NCBI RefSeq assembly: GCF_014698305.1
Contig: NZ_JACJST010000020.1
Span: 1-64,000, forward strand
DNA length: 64,000 nt
Direction of reading: 5' to 3'
Origin: Anabaena lutea FACHB-196
GTDB taxonomy: Bacteria > Cyanobacteriota > Cyanobacteriia > Cyanobacteriales > Nostocaceae
Below are positions 1 to 8,986 of this stretch, one piece after another (position 1 is the first letter of the stretch; each line of letters begins with the position of its first letter). Both the position numbers and the translations under genes were made by a program. The notes under the pieces are model-generated. The model was given only the letters and a program-made list of their open reading frames with translations. It searched no databases and was not told the origin of the DNA.

Positions 1-93
1 ATTTATTTAACATTAATTTCAGAAAAATATTTTAGCGATGCCTGTTTTTAACTTGGCGATCGCACTTTTTTTGCCCCACCTCACAAAATCGCG

Positions 94-585
94 TTGCTCC
101 CAGTTGATCTCAGTGGTGCTAACTTGAGTGAAGCCACGCTGCGTTATGCTGATCTCAGTGGTGCTAACCTGAGTGAAGCCATTTTGAATAGGACATCTGT
201 GAGCGACGCTAATCTAGCAGGTGCTAATTTGAAAGGTGCTAACATGATCAATGCTAGGCTAGAGCGGTCAAATCTGAGTGATGCCGAACTTACAGGTGTG
301 AACTTGTATGGTGCAATTATGGCAGATGTGAAACTGCCTAGAGCCAAATTAAGTCACGCAAACCTGAGTTTTGCCAGGTTGAGTAGAGCAGATTTAAGTC
401 GGGCTATCATGCGTCAGGCTAATCTCACCGAAGTAGATTTGGTTGATGCTTATCTTGCTAGAACAGACTTGACTGGTGCTAATTTAAGTAAAGCAACTCT
501 AATCAGAGCAGAAATGAGTAGTACAAATCTGACGGGTGCAAATTTGCGTGAAGCGATAATGCCTGATGGAAAAATTAACTACTAA
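94..585 (+). CDS. Pentapeptide-repeat protein
   Basis: Almost the whole 163 residues consist of A(D/N)LSxA-type pentapeptides beginning within the first ten residues, which in this family fold into a right-handed quadrilateral beta-helix. There is no signal peptide, membrane segment or extra domain. Cyanobacterial genomes carry many such proteins, mostly without a known role, so no function is assigned. The start is uncertain: the frame opens after a stop at 49-51 and the first usable codon is TTG at 94, with no clear ribosome binding site. It may be an intact short protein or the C-terminal part of a decayed longer one. Confidence 0.7.
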   Translation: MLPVDLSGANLSEATLRYADLSGANLSEAILNRTSVSDANLAGANLKGANMINARLERSNLSDAELTGVNLYGAIMADVKLPRAKLSHANLSFARLSRADLSRAIMRQANLTEVDLVDAYLARTDLTGANLSKATLIRAEMSSTNLTGANLREAIMPDGKINY

Positions 586-794
586 AAACATCAGACAGTT
601 TTTCAGTAATTTATTTTTTGGTGTTCCCCAACATACCGTAAACTTATGAAAATGGTGGGTTACGCTGTCGCTCTAGCGTTCGCACAGCCTGTGCTTTGCA
701 CTTAGCCATGCCCGCAAGGGCTTTACCCACCCTACTAAACATTATTGATCACTAATAAATGCGGCTTACTTTCTTACTATCTGGTGAAAATATC

Positions 795-2135
795 TTACTC
801 TCCAGTAATCGAAAGTTCATTCACCCAAATTCTGGGAGAAACTCCCCCTGGTGTTAACTCCACCTCTTTCTCTACATAAACAATTGACTGCAAGACTTCC
901 AAGAAATCACCAGCTACAGTTGCCGACTCAATACTGGTTTTTTCACCTTTGTTAATTAGCCAACCATCAAACGGCAAAGAGAAGGAACCTTGTAAAGATT
1001 TTACACCTGCATGGAGAGCTTGTAAATCATCAATCAAAATCACATTTTCCGCAGTTTCCAAACTCAATTCCTCCGCAGGTGTTCCGGCTGCAAAAACGTG
1101 ATAAAAATTGGGACTAACGCTCACCTTTGCGCCAATACTAGCATTACCAGTAGGTGTAGTATTGAACCTTTTAGCAGTTCCTGAACTGTGCAGAAAGCTG
1201 GTTAAAACACCATTTTCTATCAACTTTACCTGACGGGTAGGAGTACCTTCACCATCAAAAGTTTCTGCACCAACATTAGCTGGATGTAAAGCATCATCAT
1301 AAACTGAAAGTAAAGGTGAAGCAATTTGTTTACCGATATCTTCAGCTTTAGATAAACTTTGATTGTCAAGAATACTTTGAGCATTGAATAAATTAGAAAA
1401 AGCACCTAATAAACTCAAGAAAGCTTCCGGTGAGAAAACAACTCGATATTTACCAGTTTTGATTTTTTCATAGTTCAAATGGCTGATAGTTTTCTGTGCC
1501 GTTTCCTGAATACAACCAGCAATATCTAAATCAGCTAAACTTTCCTTAACTCGATAAGCACCTGCACTGCGTGGTTTCTTATTTTCTTCCTCTGTTTTGG
1601 TGTAAAGATAAACCGAAGCTAAAGAATGAGATTCTGTTCTCACAGCACCATCACTATTAACATAAAACCTGTCAATATCCCTTTGAGCCAAACCATTATA
1701 AGGCACACTAGTAATAGCAGGATGAGTAGCTAGAAGTTGTTTTTCTGCTACTAAAAGTTTCTCTATCAGTTCAGAAACTGGGGCTTGGGGAGCTTTCTCA
1801 TGACGTGTATTATGAATAGGAATAGTTGCTTCTGGACTAAAATCAGGGATATTTTCCTTCACGCCAAAAAAACTAGCTTCATAAGCAGTTTTTAAAGCCA
1901 ATTCTAACCCCTTGGGATCTACATCTGTAGTGCTAGTCACACCCATTGTATTGTCTTCATTCCAGACTCTAACAGTCACTCCAGAACGATTAGAAGCCTT
2001 AACTTGTTTGGGTTCACCTTGGTCAACTTGCACACTTGTATCATCTACAGTTGAACCGTAAATATCAAACTTTTTAATGCCCAGTTTAGCGGCATTTTCT
2101 TGAGCGTAAGTTGCGATTTCTTGTATTTTTGTCAT
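795..2135 (-). CDS. pmbA: TldE/PmbA family protein, partner of TldD
   Basis: This 446-residue protein has the TldD/PmbA architecture: an N-terminal alpha/beta part and a C-terminal beta-rich part with a NASIGAKVSVSPNFYH stretch. Like other PmbA/TldE subunits it lacks the HExxxH metal site carried by the TldD neighbour. In characterised bacteria TldD and TldE form a heterodimeric zinc protease acting on unfolded peptides, including peptide-antibiotic precursors and the CcdA antitoxin. It lies downstream of tldD on the same strand, separated by about 215 bp containing a dispersed repeat. The assignment is firm at family level; the substrate here is unknown. Confidence 0.9.
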   Translation of the reverse strand: MTKIQEIATYAQENAAKLGIKKFDIYGSTVDDTSVQVDQGEPKQVKASNRSGVTVRVWNEDNTMGVTSTTDVDPKGLELALKTAYEASFFGVKENIPDFSPEATIPIHNTRHEKAPQAPVSELIEKLLVAEKQLLATHPAITSVPYNGLAQRDIDRFYVNSDGAVRTESHSLASVYLYTKTEEENKKPRSAGAYRVKESLADLDIAGCIQETAQKTISHLNYEKIKTGKYRVVFSPEAFLSLLGAFSNLFNAQSILDNQSLSKAEDIGKQIASPLLSVYDDALHPANVGAETFDGEGTPTRQVKLIENGVLTSFLHSSGTAKRFNTTPTGNASIGAKVSVSPNFYHVFAAGTPAEELSLETAENVILIDDLQALHAGVKSLQGSFSLPFDGWLINKGEKTSIESATVAGDFLEVLQSIVYVEKEVELTPGGVSPRIWVNELSITGE

Positions 2136-2167
2136 ATTTCAATTCACAATGAAAATCTCAGAACATG

Positions 2168-2303
2168 GTAGGTTGGAGAGCCACCGTTGTGGACGGGTTT
2201 CCCGGCTTGAGACGAGTGGCGTTTGACGCAAGGAAACCCAACACAAATAATTCAACAAAACGAACTCTTTTGTTGGGTTGCGCTGTCGCTTAACCCAACC
2301 TAC
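2168..2303. repeat. 136-bp dispersed repeat with GTAGGTTGG/CCAACCTAC ends
   Basis: The tldD-pmbA gap contains a block bounded by a perfect 9-bp inverted repeat, GTAGGTTGG at the left and CCAACCTAC at the right. A related beginning (GTAGGTTGGGGAACC) occurs near 27,590, and similar ACGCTGTCGC and ACCCACC fragments lie near 660-735. This is a common type of cyanobacterial intergenic repeat; no coding potential is visible. Confidence 0.55.
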
Positions 2304-2350
2304 ATAAATTTTTGATCATTCACAATCCAAAATCCAAAATCTAAAAGTCC

Positions 2351-3823
2351 TTACCGTCCACCAACAGTAATAGAATCAACCTTAATATGAGGCTGTCCAA
2401 CTGTGGTGTAAATGCTGCCACTAACAGAACCACAGAAGCCGGGTGCAAGTGCTAAATCTTGGGAACACATGGAAATTTTATTCATAATTTCCTTAGCTTC
2501 ACCAATTAGCGTAGCGCCTTTTAATGGTTTGGTAAGTTTACCATTTTCTATTAAATAAGCTTCATCAACACTAAAGTTAAATTGACCTGTAGCACCAACA
2601 CTACCGCCACCCATTTTTTTACAGTAAATACCTTTATCAACAGAGGCAAATAAATCTTCATTGGTGTATTCGCCTGTATCAATATAAGTATTCCGCATCC
2701 GACTAGCGGCGGCAAAAGTGTAATTTTGACGGCGGCCACTGCCGGTTCTGGGATGTCCGGTGCGAACTGAACCTGTTCTATCAGCTAAGAAATTTTTGAG
2801 AACACCTTTTTCAATTAATAATGTTCTTTGGGCTGGCATTCCTTCGTCATCCATATCAATTGTCCCGAAGGCATTATCAGCGCGTCCTTCATCCCAAGCT
2901 GTCAGACTTTCGTGGGCAATTTTTTCGCCTTTTTTATCAGCAAAGGGTGTGGTGTTACGTTCAATTTGGGTAGTTTCTAACAGGTGTCCGCAGGCTTCAT
3001 GGAAAATTACGCCGCCAAAGTGATTGGCCATGATAATGGGGTAAGTTCCTGATTCTACGTAATCTGCATAAAGCATTTTACCAGCTGATTCGGCGATTTG
3101 TTCAGATGCTTGTTGATAATCCCAAGTTCTCAGGAAGTTAGCATCACTGGTGTTACCTGCACGTTCAGCAATGGAAGCACGGTTAGCACCGTCAGCACAG
3201 AGAATATTAAATCCTACGGACTGGGTAAGGCGAATATCACGAGCAAATGTACCATCACTGGCAGCAACTAAAACTTCTTGCCAGTCACGGAAATAGGAAG
3301 CGCGGCGTGATTGGACGTGGGTAGCTTTTTTGTGGAGTTGGGCAGTACCATCAAGGAGAACTTCTCCCATTTCGCGGATGGAACTACATAGAGGTAGCCA
3401 GCCATCTTTGCCGCGTTTGGTGGCGTAGTCTCTCAGTAATTCGAGGTTAATTTCGGGGATGAAAGCATTAGCTGTAGGTAGTTGTAATCCTAAGATAGAA
3501 AGACCTTTTTCTAAGGCTGCTTTTAACCCGGAAAATGTCAGGTTATTGGTGCTGACGTAGCAGTCAGCTTTGCCACGAAATACTCTAACTCCTGCACCTG
3601 TGGCTAAACTGGGAGAAATGCTGGTGATGATGTCGTCTTCTGCTAAACAACTGATGTAGTTACGACGTTCTAAATAGAATTCGATAAAATCAGCACCAGC
3701 GGCGCGTCCTAGTCCTAAAAGGGTTGCCAGCGGGGCTTCCCAGGTTTCATCAAATCGTTCTGAGGTGGATGAATACTGGAGGGAGGGGAGTTGATTGGAG
3801 AGAAGTAGGGTATTTGTAAGCAT
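2351..3823 (-). CDS. tldD: TldD family zinc metalloprotease subunit
   Basis: This 490-residue protein carries the HEACGH signature (residues 275-280) within the phrase [14 protein letters not shown], the HExxxH zinc-binding and catalytic motif of TldD. The C-terminal half has the matching beta-rich [15 protein letters not shown] region. TldD is the active subunit of the TldD/TldE protease, and the partner gene lies directly downstream, so the pair probably works as the usual cytoplasmic heterodimer. The ATG at 3823 opens a leader of about 30 residues before conserved sequence, so the true start could be slightly downstream. Confidence 0.92.
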   Translation of the reverse strand: MLTNTLLLSNQLPSLQYSSTSERFDETWEAPLATLLGLGRAAGADFIEFYLERRNYISCLAEDDIITSISPSLATGAGVRVFRGKADCYVSTNNLTFSGLKAALEKGLSILGLQLPTANAFIPEINLELLRDYATKRGKDGWLPLCSSIREMGEVLLDGTAQLHKKATHVQSRRASYFRDWQEVLVAASDGTFARDIRLTQSVGFNILCADGANRASIAERAGNTSDANFLRTWDYQQASEQIAESAGKMLYADYVESGTYPIIMANHFGGVIFHEACGHLLETTQIERNTTPFADKKGEKIAHESLTAWDEGRADNAFGTIDMDDEGMPAQRTLLIEKGVLKNFLADRTGSVRTGHPRTGSGRRQNYTFAAASRMRNTYIDTGEYTNEDLFASVDKGIYCKKMGGGSVGATGQFNFSVDEAYLIENGKLTKPLKGATLIGEAKEIMNKISMCSQDLALAPGFCGSVSGSIYTTVGQPHIKVDSITVGGR

Positions 3824-4085
3824 GAATTGCCTCGTCTGCTGGCGTTATCTACAGATGTGACTGAAAAAATCCTGGTGTGTTCAGTCTAACAAATCCATGG
3901 AAGCGGCTGTTGGCAGTTAGGCAGTAGTGGTTTCCCCACATCTTATCTTTCAACACCAGAAATGAAGTGAGGAAATAATGTAACTTTTCACACTAAAAGA
4001 GCTTTGTCATCTTTTGTTTGCACCTTGGCTTTGTCTGGGAGAGGCGATTTCCTGTTTGCTCATTTTGGGTTATTTATCAATGATT

Positions 4086-7000
4086 TTACCGATTTACCAC
4101 TTCGGCAGCGCTATGGGTTTTAATCATCCGATTTGATAGGATAATCGCGTTTTCTTCCCAGTAATTTTCTTGTGCTTGCTCTAAGCAAACCTGCAATTTT
4201 TCTGCTAAAACCTGCACATTGGGTTCATCTAACATCCCTAAATGTGTACCTGGTACATCATAGATATCTAAACCTTTCTGAGCTAGATGTTTCCAGCCTC
4301 TATCTGTTTCATAGCGACACCATCTCAACATTTCCTTAGTAGTAAATAGAGTTACTCGACCAGGATAAGCCTGAGGAACATAATCTGCCATTGTTGCCCG
4401 TTTTAGAGTTTCTATGAACTCCATATTGTCAGGGTTGCTATCTTCAGAAAAAGTGTAATTATTCCACAGGTCATACTTGCTATGAGGATTCCCAGTTAAG
4501 AGTGACCGCAACCAGTCCATCTTAGCTAGAAAATAGTACCATTTAGCTCGTAGCGATAGTTGTAACAAGGTACGCCCGTAAGCATACATGGTATGGCTGA
4601 GGGAGGGATTTTCGATATACAGCCTGGGGTTATAGGTATCGAACATTGCTAATAGAGCCACCTGCTCACCTTGGGCTGCCAACTGCTGACCCATCTCAAA
4701 AGCAACTATACCACCACTAGAGAAACCAGCTAATAGATAGGGTCCATGAGGTTGGACAGTGCGAATTTCTTGAATGTAATGAGCAGCCATGTCTTCAACC
4801 CTGGTGTGAGGAGGCTGTTTACCATCTAGTCCTTGTGCTTGTAGTCCATAAATCGGTTGTTCTGAATCTAAGTAACGAACTAGGGTTTGGTAGCCAATGA
4901 TATTTCCACCAAGAGCATGAACCAGGAATAAAGGAGGTTTACTACTCCTAACCGACTGAATAGCTACTAGAGAAGACCAAGAAACGGGATCGTTTTCTTG
5001 ACTGAGAATGTTCGCTAACTCTTCTATTGTTGGTGAATGAAATAAGGTAGCCAGAGGCAGTTTTTTACCAAGTTTCTGTTCGATTTGGGTGAACAATTTC
5101 ACAGCTAATAGGGAATGTCCCCCCAACTCAAAGAAATTATCTTTAACTCCAATTGAGTTAATACCTAATACTTGTTTCCAAATCTCAGTTAATTGGAATT
5201 CTATGGCGTTGCTAGGAGCAATAAAGGCTTTTTCTAAATTGGGTCGTGTTTGGTCAGGTATGGGTAAAGCCGAACGGTTTACCTTACCATTAGCTGTTAG
5301 TGGAATGTAGTTAATAGGTATCAAGGTACAAGGAATCATGTACTCTGGTAATTTCTTTTGTAGAAACTGCCGTAATTCGTTGATATTTTTGGGTGCATAT
5401 TGTTGATTTAGCACTATATAAGCCACCAGTCGCTTATATCCTGGTTCATCTTCCCTGGCGATAACTACTGTTTCTTCTACTCCGGGGTGTTGTGCGAGTA
5501 CGCTTTCAATTTCTCCCAACTCAATGCGGAAACCACGAATTTTTACTTGATGGTCAATTCTTCCCAAGAATTCAATATTACCATCTGGGAAATAGCGGGC
5601 TAAATCTCCTGTTTTATAAAGTCGTGATTCGTGATTTTTACTAAAAGGATTAGGAATAAATTTTTGTGCTGTCAGTTCTGGTTGATTTAAATAACCAGAA
5701 GCTAAACAAACTCCACCAATATACAAATCCCCGGCTACACCAATGGGACAAGGATTAAGGTAAGAATCCAGAATATAATATTGTGCATTTTGGATAGGTT
5801 TACCATAGGGAATACTCTTCCAATGTGCTTCTACTTTACCAATTGGATAATAATTAGACCAAACTGTGGCTTCGGTTGCTCCTCCTAAACTAATTACTTC
5901 CACTTCTGGAAATGTAGTTTTTAGTAAGTCTGGTAATGTGACTGGTATCCAATCACCACTCATAAATACCAACCGCAACAAGGGATGACAATTACTAGAT
6001 TTAACTGTGGGGAACAAGGAAGCTAACTGTTGTAATGCTGGGGGTGCTGAATCCCAAAAAGTAATCGGTTCATGGCAAAGAATGTTTAATAAAGCTTCTG
6101 GATCTCTAACATCTTGATTAGACACAACCCGAATAGAACCACCTGCGGCTAGAAGTCCGAAAATGTCATAAACTGATAGATCAAAACACAAAGATGTGAT
6201 AAACAAAATTCTGTCAGAGGAATTAACATTAAATGTTTTGTTAACCCAGGAAATCAGATTGATAACAGGTTGATGACGCACAACTACACCTTTTGGTGTT
6301 CCTGTAGAACCTGATGTAAAAATTATGTAGGCAATATCATCAGAATTAACAGATGTGTTTAAGTTTTCTTTAGGTAATTGATCTAGATAGGAACGATTCC
6401 ATATTTGCTGATTTCCCCATTGTTTCGCTGCAACTTTATCTAAACAAATTAAGTGTTGTAGTGCGGGAAGTTGTGTTTCTAATTCCTGAATGTTAGATAA
6501 TAACTTAGTTTGGGTAACTAAACAATTAATTTGCAGTGAAGACAGGAGTAATTGAATACGTGCTTGGGGAAAACTGGGTTCTAAGGGTACATAAGCACCG
6601 CCTGCTTTTAAAATTCCCAAAATGGCGGGAATCATCTCTAAGGAACGTTCTAGATAAACTGCAACCAGTACGCCTGGTTTGACTCCTAATTCTTTAAGTT
6701 TATGAGCTAATTGATTCGCTTGAAAATTAAGTTCTTGGTAAGTTAGTTGCTCCTGCTCAAAGACAACAGCAACAGCTTCTGGTGTTTTTTCTACCTGTGA
6801 TTCAAATAGTTGATGGATACAAATTTGTTGATTAAAATCTGCGGCTGTGTGATTCCACTCTATTAATATTTGATGTTGTTCATCTGCTGTTAATAGGGGT
6901 AATTCTCCTAGAGTTTGCCAGGGATTTGTGGCTATGCTGGATAATAAGGTTTGCAGATGTCCCAGCATTCGCAGAATTTTATCGTCGTTAAAACTGCGTT

Positions 7001-8207
7001 GATCATATTTTATTTTTAGTAAAAGTTCGGTTCCTGCATTACCAACTAATGTCAGAGGATAATTTGTTTGTTCTTCTAGCTGTACTTCCCAGTTTTTCCA
7101 TTTTTCATCATGGGAATATAAAGCCTGATTTAATTCGTAATTTTCAAATACGACAAGACTATTAAATAATGAACTTCCACCAGCAACATCACTCCAACCC
7201 TGAATTTTTACTAGGGGAGTATGTTCATATTCTCGCAAGGTTAACCACTGCGATCGCAATTCTTTTAACCAAGGAAGTACAGGTGTTTCTCCTGATATTT
7301 TTACTCGTATTGGTAGGGTGTTGGTTAATTGTCCTACCATTGATTCTGATCCAGGTACAGATGAATAACGACAAGCTCTAGTTGCACCGAAAACAACATC
7401 ACTTTCACCACTATAACGACTCAATAATATAGCCCAAGCTGCCTGTATTAAAGTATTGAGAGTGAGTTGATGTTGCTTTGCTAAATCTTCTAATATCTGA
7501 GTGTTTTTTGCTGATAGTCTAATTTCTTGCTCTCCAAAACCGCTTTTTTGATGGGGATTTTGGTCTAATAATAAAGGAGTTGGTGCAGTAAAACCTTTAA
7601 GTAATTGCTGCCAAAAACTTGCACTTTTTGACCAGTCTTGTTGATGTAACCATTGAATATGATTTTTATAAGAATGCGGTTGCATGATTTCTATATCCTT
7701 TCCTTGATAAAAAGCTTGATAAAAAGTAAAAACTTCTTTGAGAATGATGAGTAAAGACCGACCATCTAGCAAAGCATGGTGAAAAGTCCAAACAAATTGG
7801 TACACAGATTCACTTAACTGAAATAATGCTAAACGCATTAATGGTGCTGTATTTAGCTGAAATCCTAGTGTGCGATCGCTCTGAAGATAAGTCCGCAATT
7901 TATGCTTTTGTTCGGTGTCAGATAAGCTACTCCAATCTTGTTCTTCCAGAGAAAGAATTACTTGTTTATGTACTAGTTGTAGTGGTTCATTTTCGTTTGA
8001 CCAATCAAAGCTACTTCTTAAAATTGCGTGTCTTTCTACAACTTTAAGCCATGCTTGTTGAAATATATTAACATCAAGCTTTTCCTGCACTAAACAAATA
8101 ACCTGCTCAATATCAACTCCAGACTGTTGAGCAATTAGGCTATTAAACAACATTCCTTCCTGTAGAGGTGAAAGTTGGTATGAATCTTCTAGATTTGTTG
8201 ATTTCAT
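4086..8207 (-). CDS. Single-module non-ribosomal peptide synthetase (C-A-T-TE)
   Basis: The 1373 residues hold one complete module. An N-terminal condensation domain has the catalytic HHALLDG (about residues 143-149); the adenylation domain shows FTSGSTGTPKGVV, GGATEAT and YKTGDL core motifs; a carrier domain has GGHSLL with the phosphopantetheine serine near residue 1031; and a C-terminal thioesterase has GFSSGG near residue 1163. Such a protein activates one amino acid, condenses it with an acyl or peptidyl donor and releases the product. Reading the selectivity pocket by eye gives roughly D-L-Y-(D/S)-F-S-L-V-W, nearer Cys/Gly-type codes than large hydrophobic ones, but this is tentative. 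No MbtH, other NRPS/PKS, phosphopantetheinyl transferase or exporter gene is adjacent, so the product is unknown. Confidence 0.93.
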   Translation of the reverse strand: MKSTNLEDSYQLSPLQEGMLFNSLIAQQSGVDIEQVICLVQEKLDVNIFQQAWLKVVERHAILRSSFDWSNENEPLQLVHKQVILSLEEQDWSSLSDTEQKHKLRTYLQSDRTLGFQLNTAPLMRLALFQLSESVYQFVWTFHHALLDGRSLLIILKEVFTFYQAFYQGKDIEIMQPHSYKNHIQWLHQQDWSKSASFWQQLLKGFTAPTPLLLDQNPHQKSGFGEQEIRLSAKNTQILEDLAKQHQLTLNTLIQAAWAILLSRYSGESDVVFGATRACRYSSVPGSESMVGQLTNTLPIRVKISGETPVLPWLKELRSQWLTLREYEHTPLVKIQGWSDVAGGSSLFNSLVVFENYELNQALYSHDEKWKNWEVQLEEQTNYPLTLVGNAGTELLLKIKYDQRSFNDDKILRMLGHLQTLLSSIATNPWQTLGELPLLTADEQHQILIEWNHTAADFNQQICIHQLFESQVEKTPEAVAVVFEQEQLTYQELNFQANQLAHKLKELGVKPGVLVAVYLERSLEMIPAILGILKAGGAYVPLEPSFPQARIQLLLSSLQINCLVTQTKLLSNIQELETQLPALQHLICLDKVAAKQWGNQQIWNRSYLDQLPKENLNTSVNSDDIAYIIFTSGSTGTPKGVVVRHQPVINLISWVNKTFNVNSSDRILFITSLCFDLSVYDIFGLLAAGGSIRVVSNQDVRDPEALLNILCHEPITFWDSAPPALQQLASLFPTVKSSNCHPLLRLVFMSGDWIPVTLPDLLKTTFPEVEVISLGGATEATVWSNYYPIGKVEAHWKSIPYGKPIQNAQYYILDSYLNPCPIGVAGDLYIGGVCLASGYLNQPELTAQKFIPNPFSKNHESRLYKTGDLARYFPDGNIEFLGRIDHQVKIRGFRIELGEIESVLAQHPGVEETVVIAREDEPGYKRLVAYIVLNQQYAPKNINELRQFLQKKLPEYMIPCTLIPINYIPLTANGKVNRSALPIPDQTRPNLEKAFIAPSNAIEFQLTEIWKQVLGINSIGVKDNFFELGGHSLLAVKLFTQIEQKLGKKLPLATLFHSPTIEELANILSQENDPVSWSSLVAIQSVRSSKPPLFLVHALGGNIIGYQTLVRYLDSEQPIYGLQAQGLDGKQPPHTRVEDMAAHYIQEIRTVQPHGPYLLAGFSSGGIVAFEMGQQLAAQGEQVALLAMFDTYNPRLYIENPSLSHTMYAYGRTLLQLSLRAKWYYFLAKMDWLRSLLTGNPHSKYDLWNNYTFSEDSNPDNMEFIETLKRATMADYVPQAYPGRVTLFTTKEMLRWCRYETDRGWKHLAQKGLDIYDVPGTHLGMLDEPNVQVLAEKLQVCLEQAQENYWEENAIILSNRMIKTHSAAEVVNR

Positions 8208-8858
8208 TTTAGGTTAATTGATAAATCCTGGCAACAAAAAGTTGATTTGATTAGCATTCGCTCGATAATACCAGATGTTTTTATAATGAGATGAATAGTT
8301 ATTTAACTTACTACCAACCTCAATGTCAACTACATCAAATTTATTTGGCAAACTACTATTTTAGTGATGGTAGATATGTTTTGCCATGATTAACACCAAC
8401 TCATTAATACAGCACTTAAGAAAGTTCTGCCCGTTACCTGTAACTTTAAGTTATTTTTTTGTATTTTTTGTATTGTTTTTGTATATTTTTGATTAATTAT
8501 TTTCCTTGTATAAACTTTATACAATTTACAATAAATACTTTGTTTGATTTGTAGCATCTATTTAGTAAATAGGGATACATTTCTGAAAAATAAAGTATAA
8601 ATCAGGACTTACGCGAAACCAAATTAAAGTAGCGGTAATTCATGAATTACCACTACGCAAGAATTAGGTTTTCAGTTACATCTTCCGTAAGTCCTATAAA
8701 TAAAGATTTGATGAGGGAAACTGTCTGATAGCGTTCACGTAGTGTGCCGTAGGCATAGCGTGGCGTAAGCCATATCAGGATTTCCAGGATTTAAGGATGA
8801 ACAGGATGAAGTCTGGGATTTGATCACCAATTACCCATTACCATCCTCAACTAGATAA
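8208..8858. other. AT-rich non-coding region upstream of the NRPS gene
   Basis: No convincing gene is present. The part next to the NRPS start is strongly AT-rich (poly-T runs near 8453-8495) and must hold its promoter, although I cannot fix -10/-35 boxes. Around 8605-8695 lies an imperfect inverted pair (AGGACTTACGC ... CCGTAAGTCCT), and around 8730-8800 are dispersed GCGTGGCGTAAGCC-type repeats. Confidence 0.5.
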
Positions 8859-8970
8859 CTAGTACAACACGGCGTAAGTTAAGCAACTATTAAAAATACT
8901 GAAAAAGCCTGTTTAATCTACTTTTTAAATTTTTAATTGTTAATTTTTAATTCCGAGAAAGCGGTACTAG
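8859..8970. mobile_element. MITE-like element, copy 1 (112 bp)
   Basis: The block begins CTAGTAC and ends GTACTAG, a perfect 7-bp terminal inverted repeat. It matches the block at 21,463-21,574 over exactly 112 bp with about three substitutions. It has no coding capacity. Same length, shared ends and unrelated flanks argue for a non-autonomous transposed unit rather than a conserved regulatory region. No clear target duplication is visible. Confidence 0.7.
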
Positions 8971-8986
8971 CAACTTGGGTAAATAA

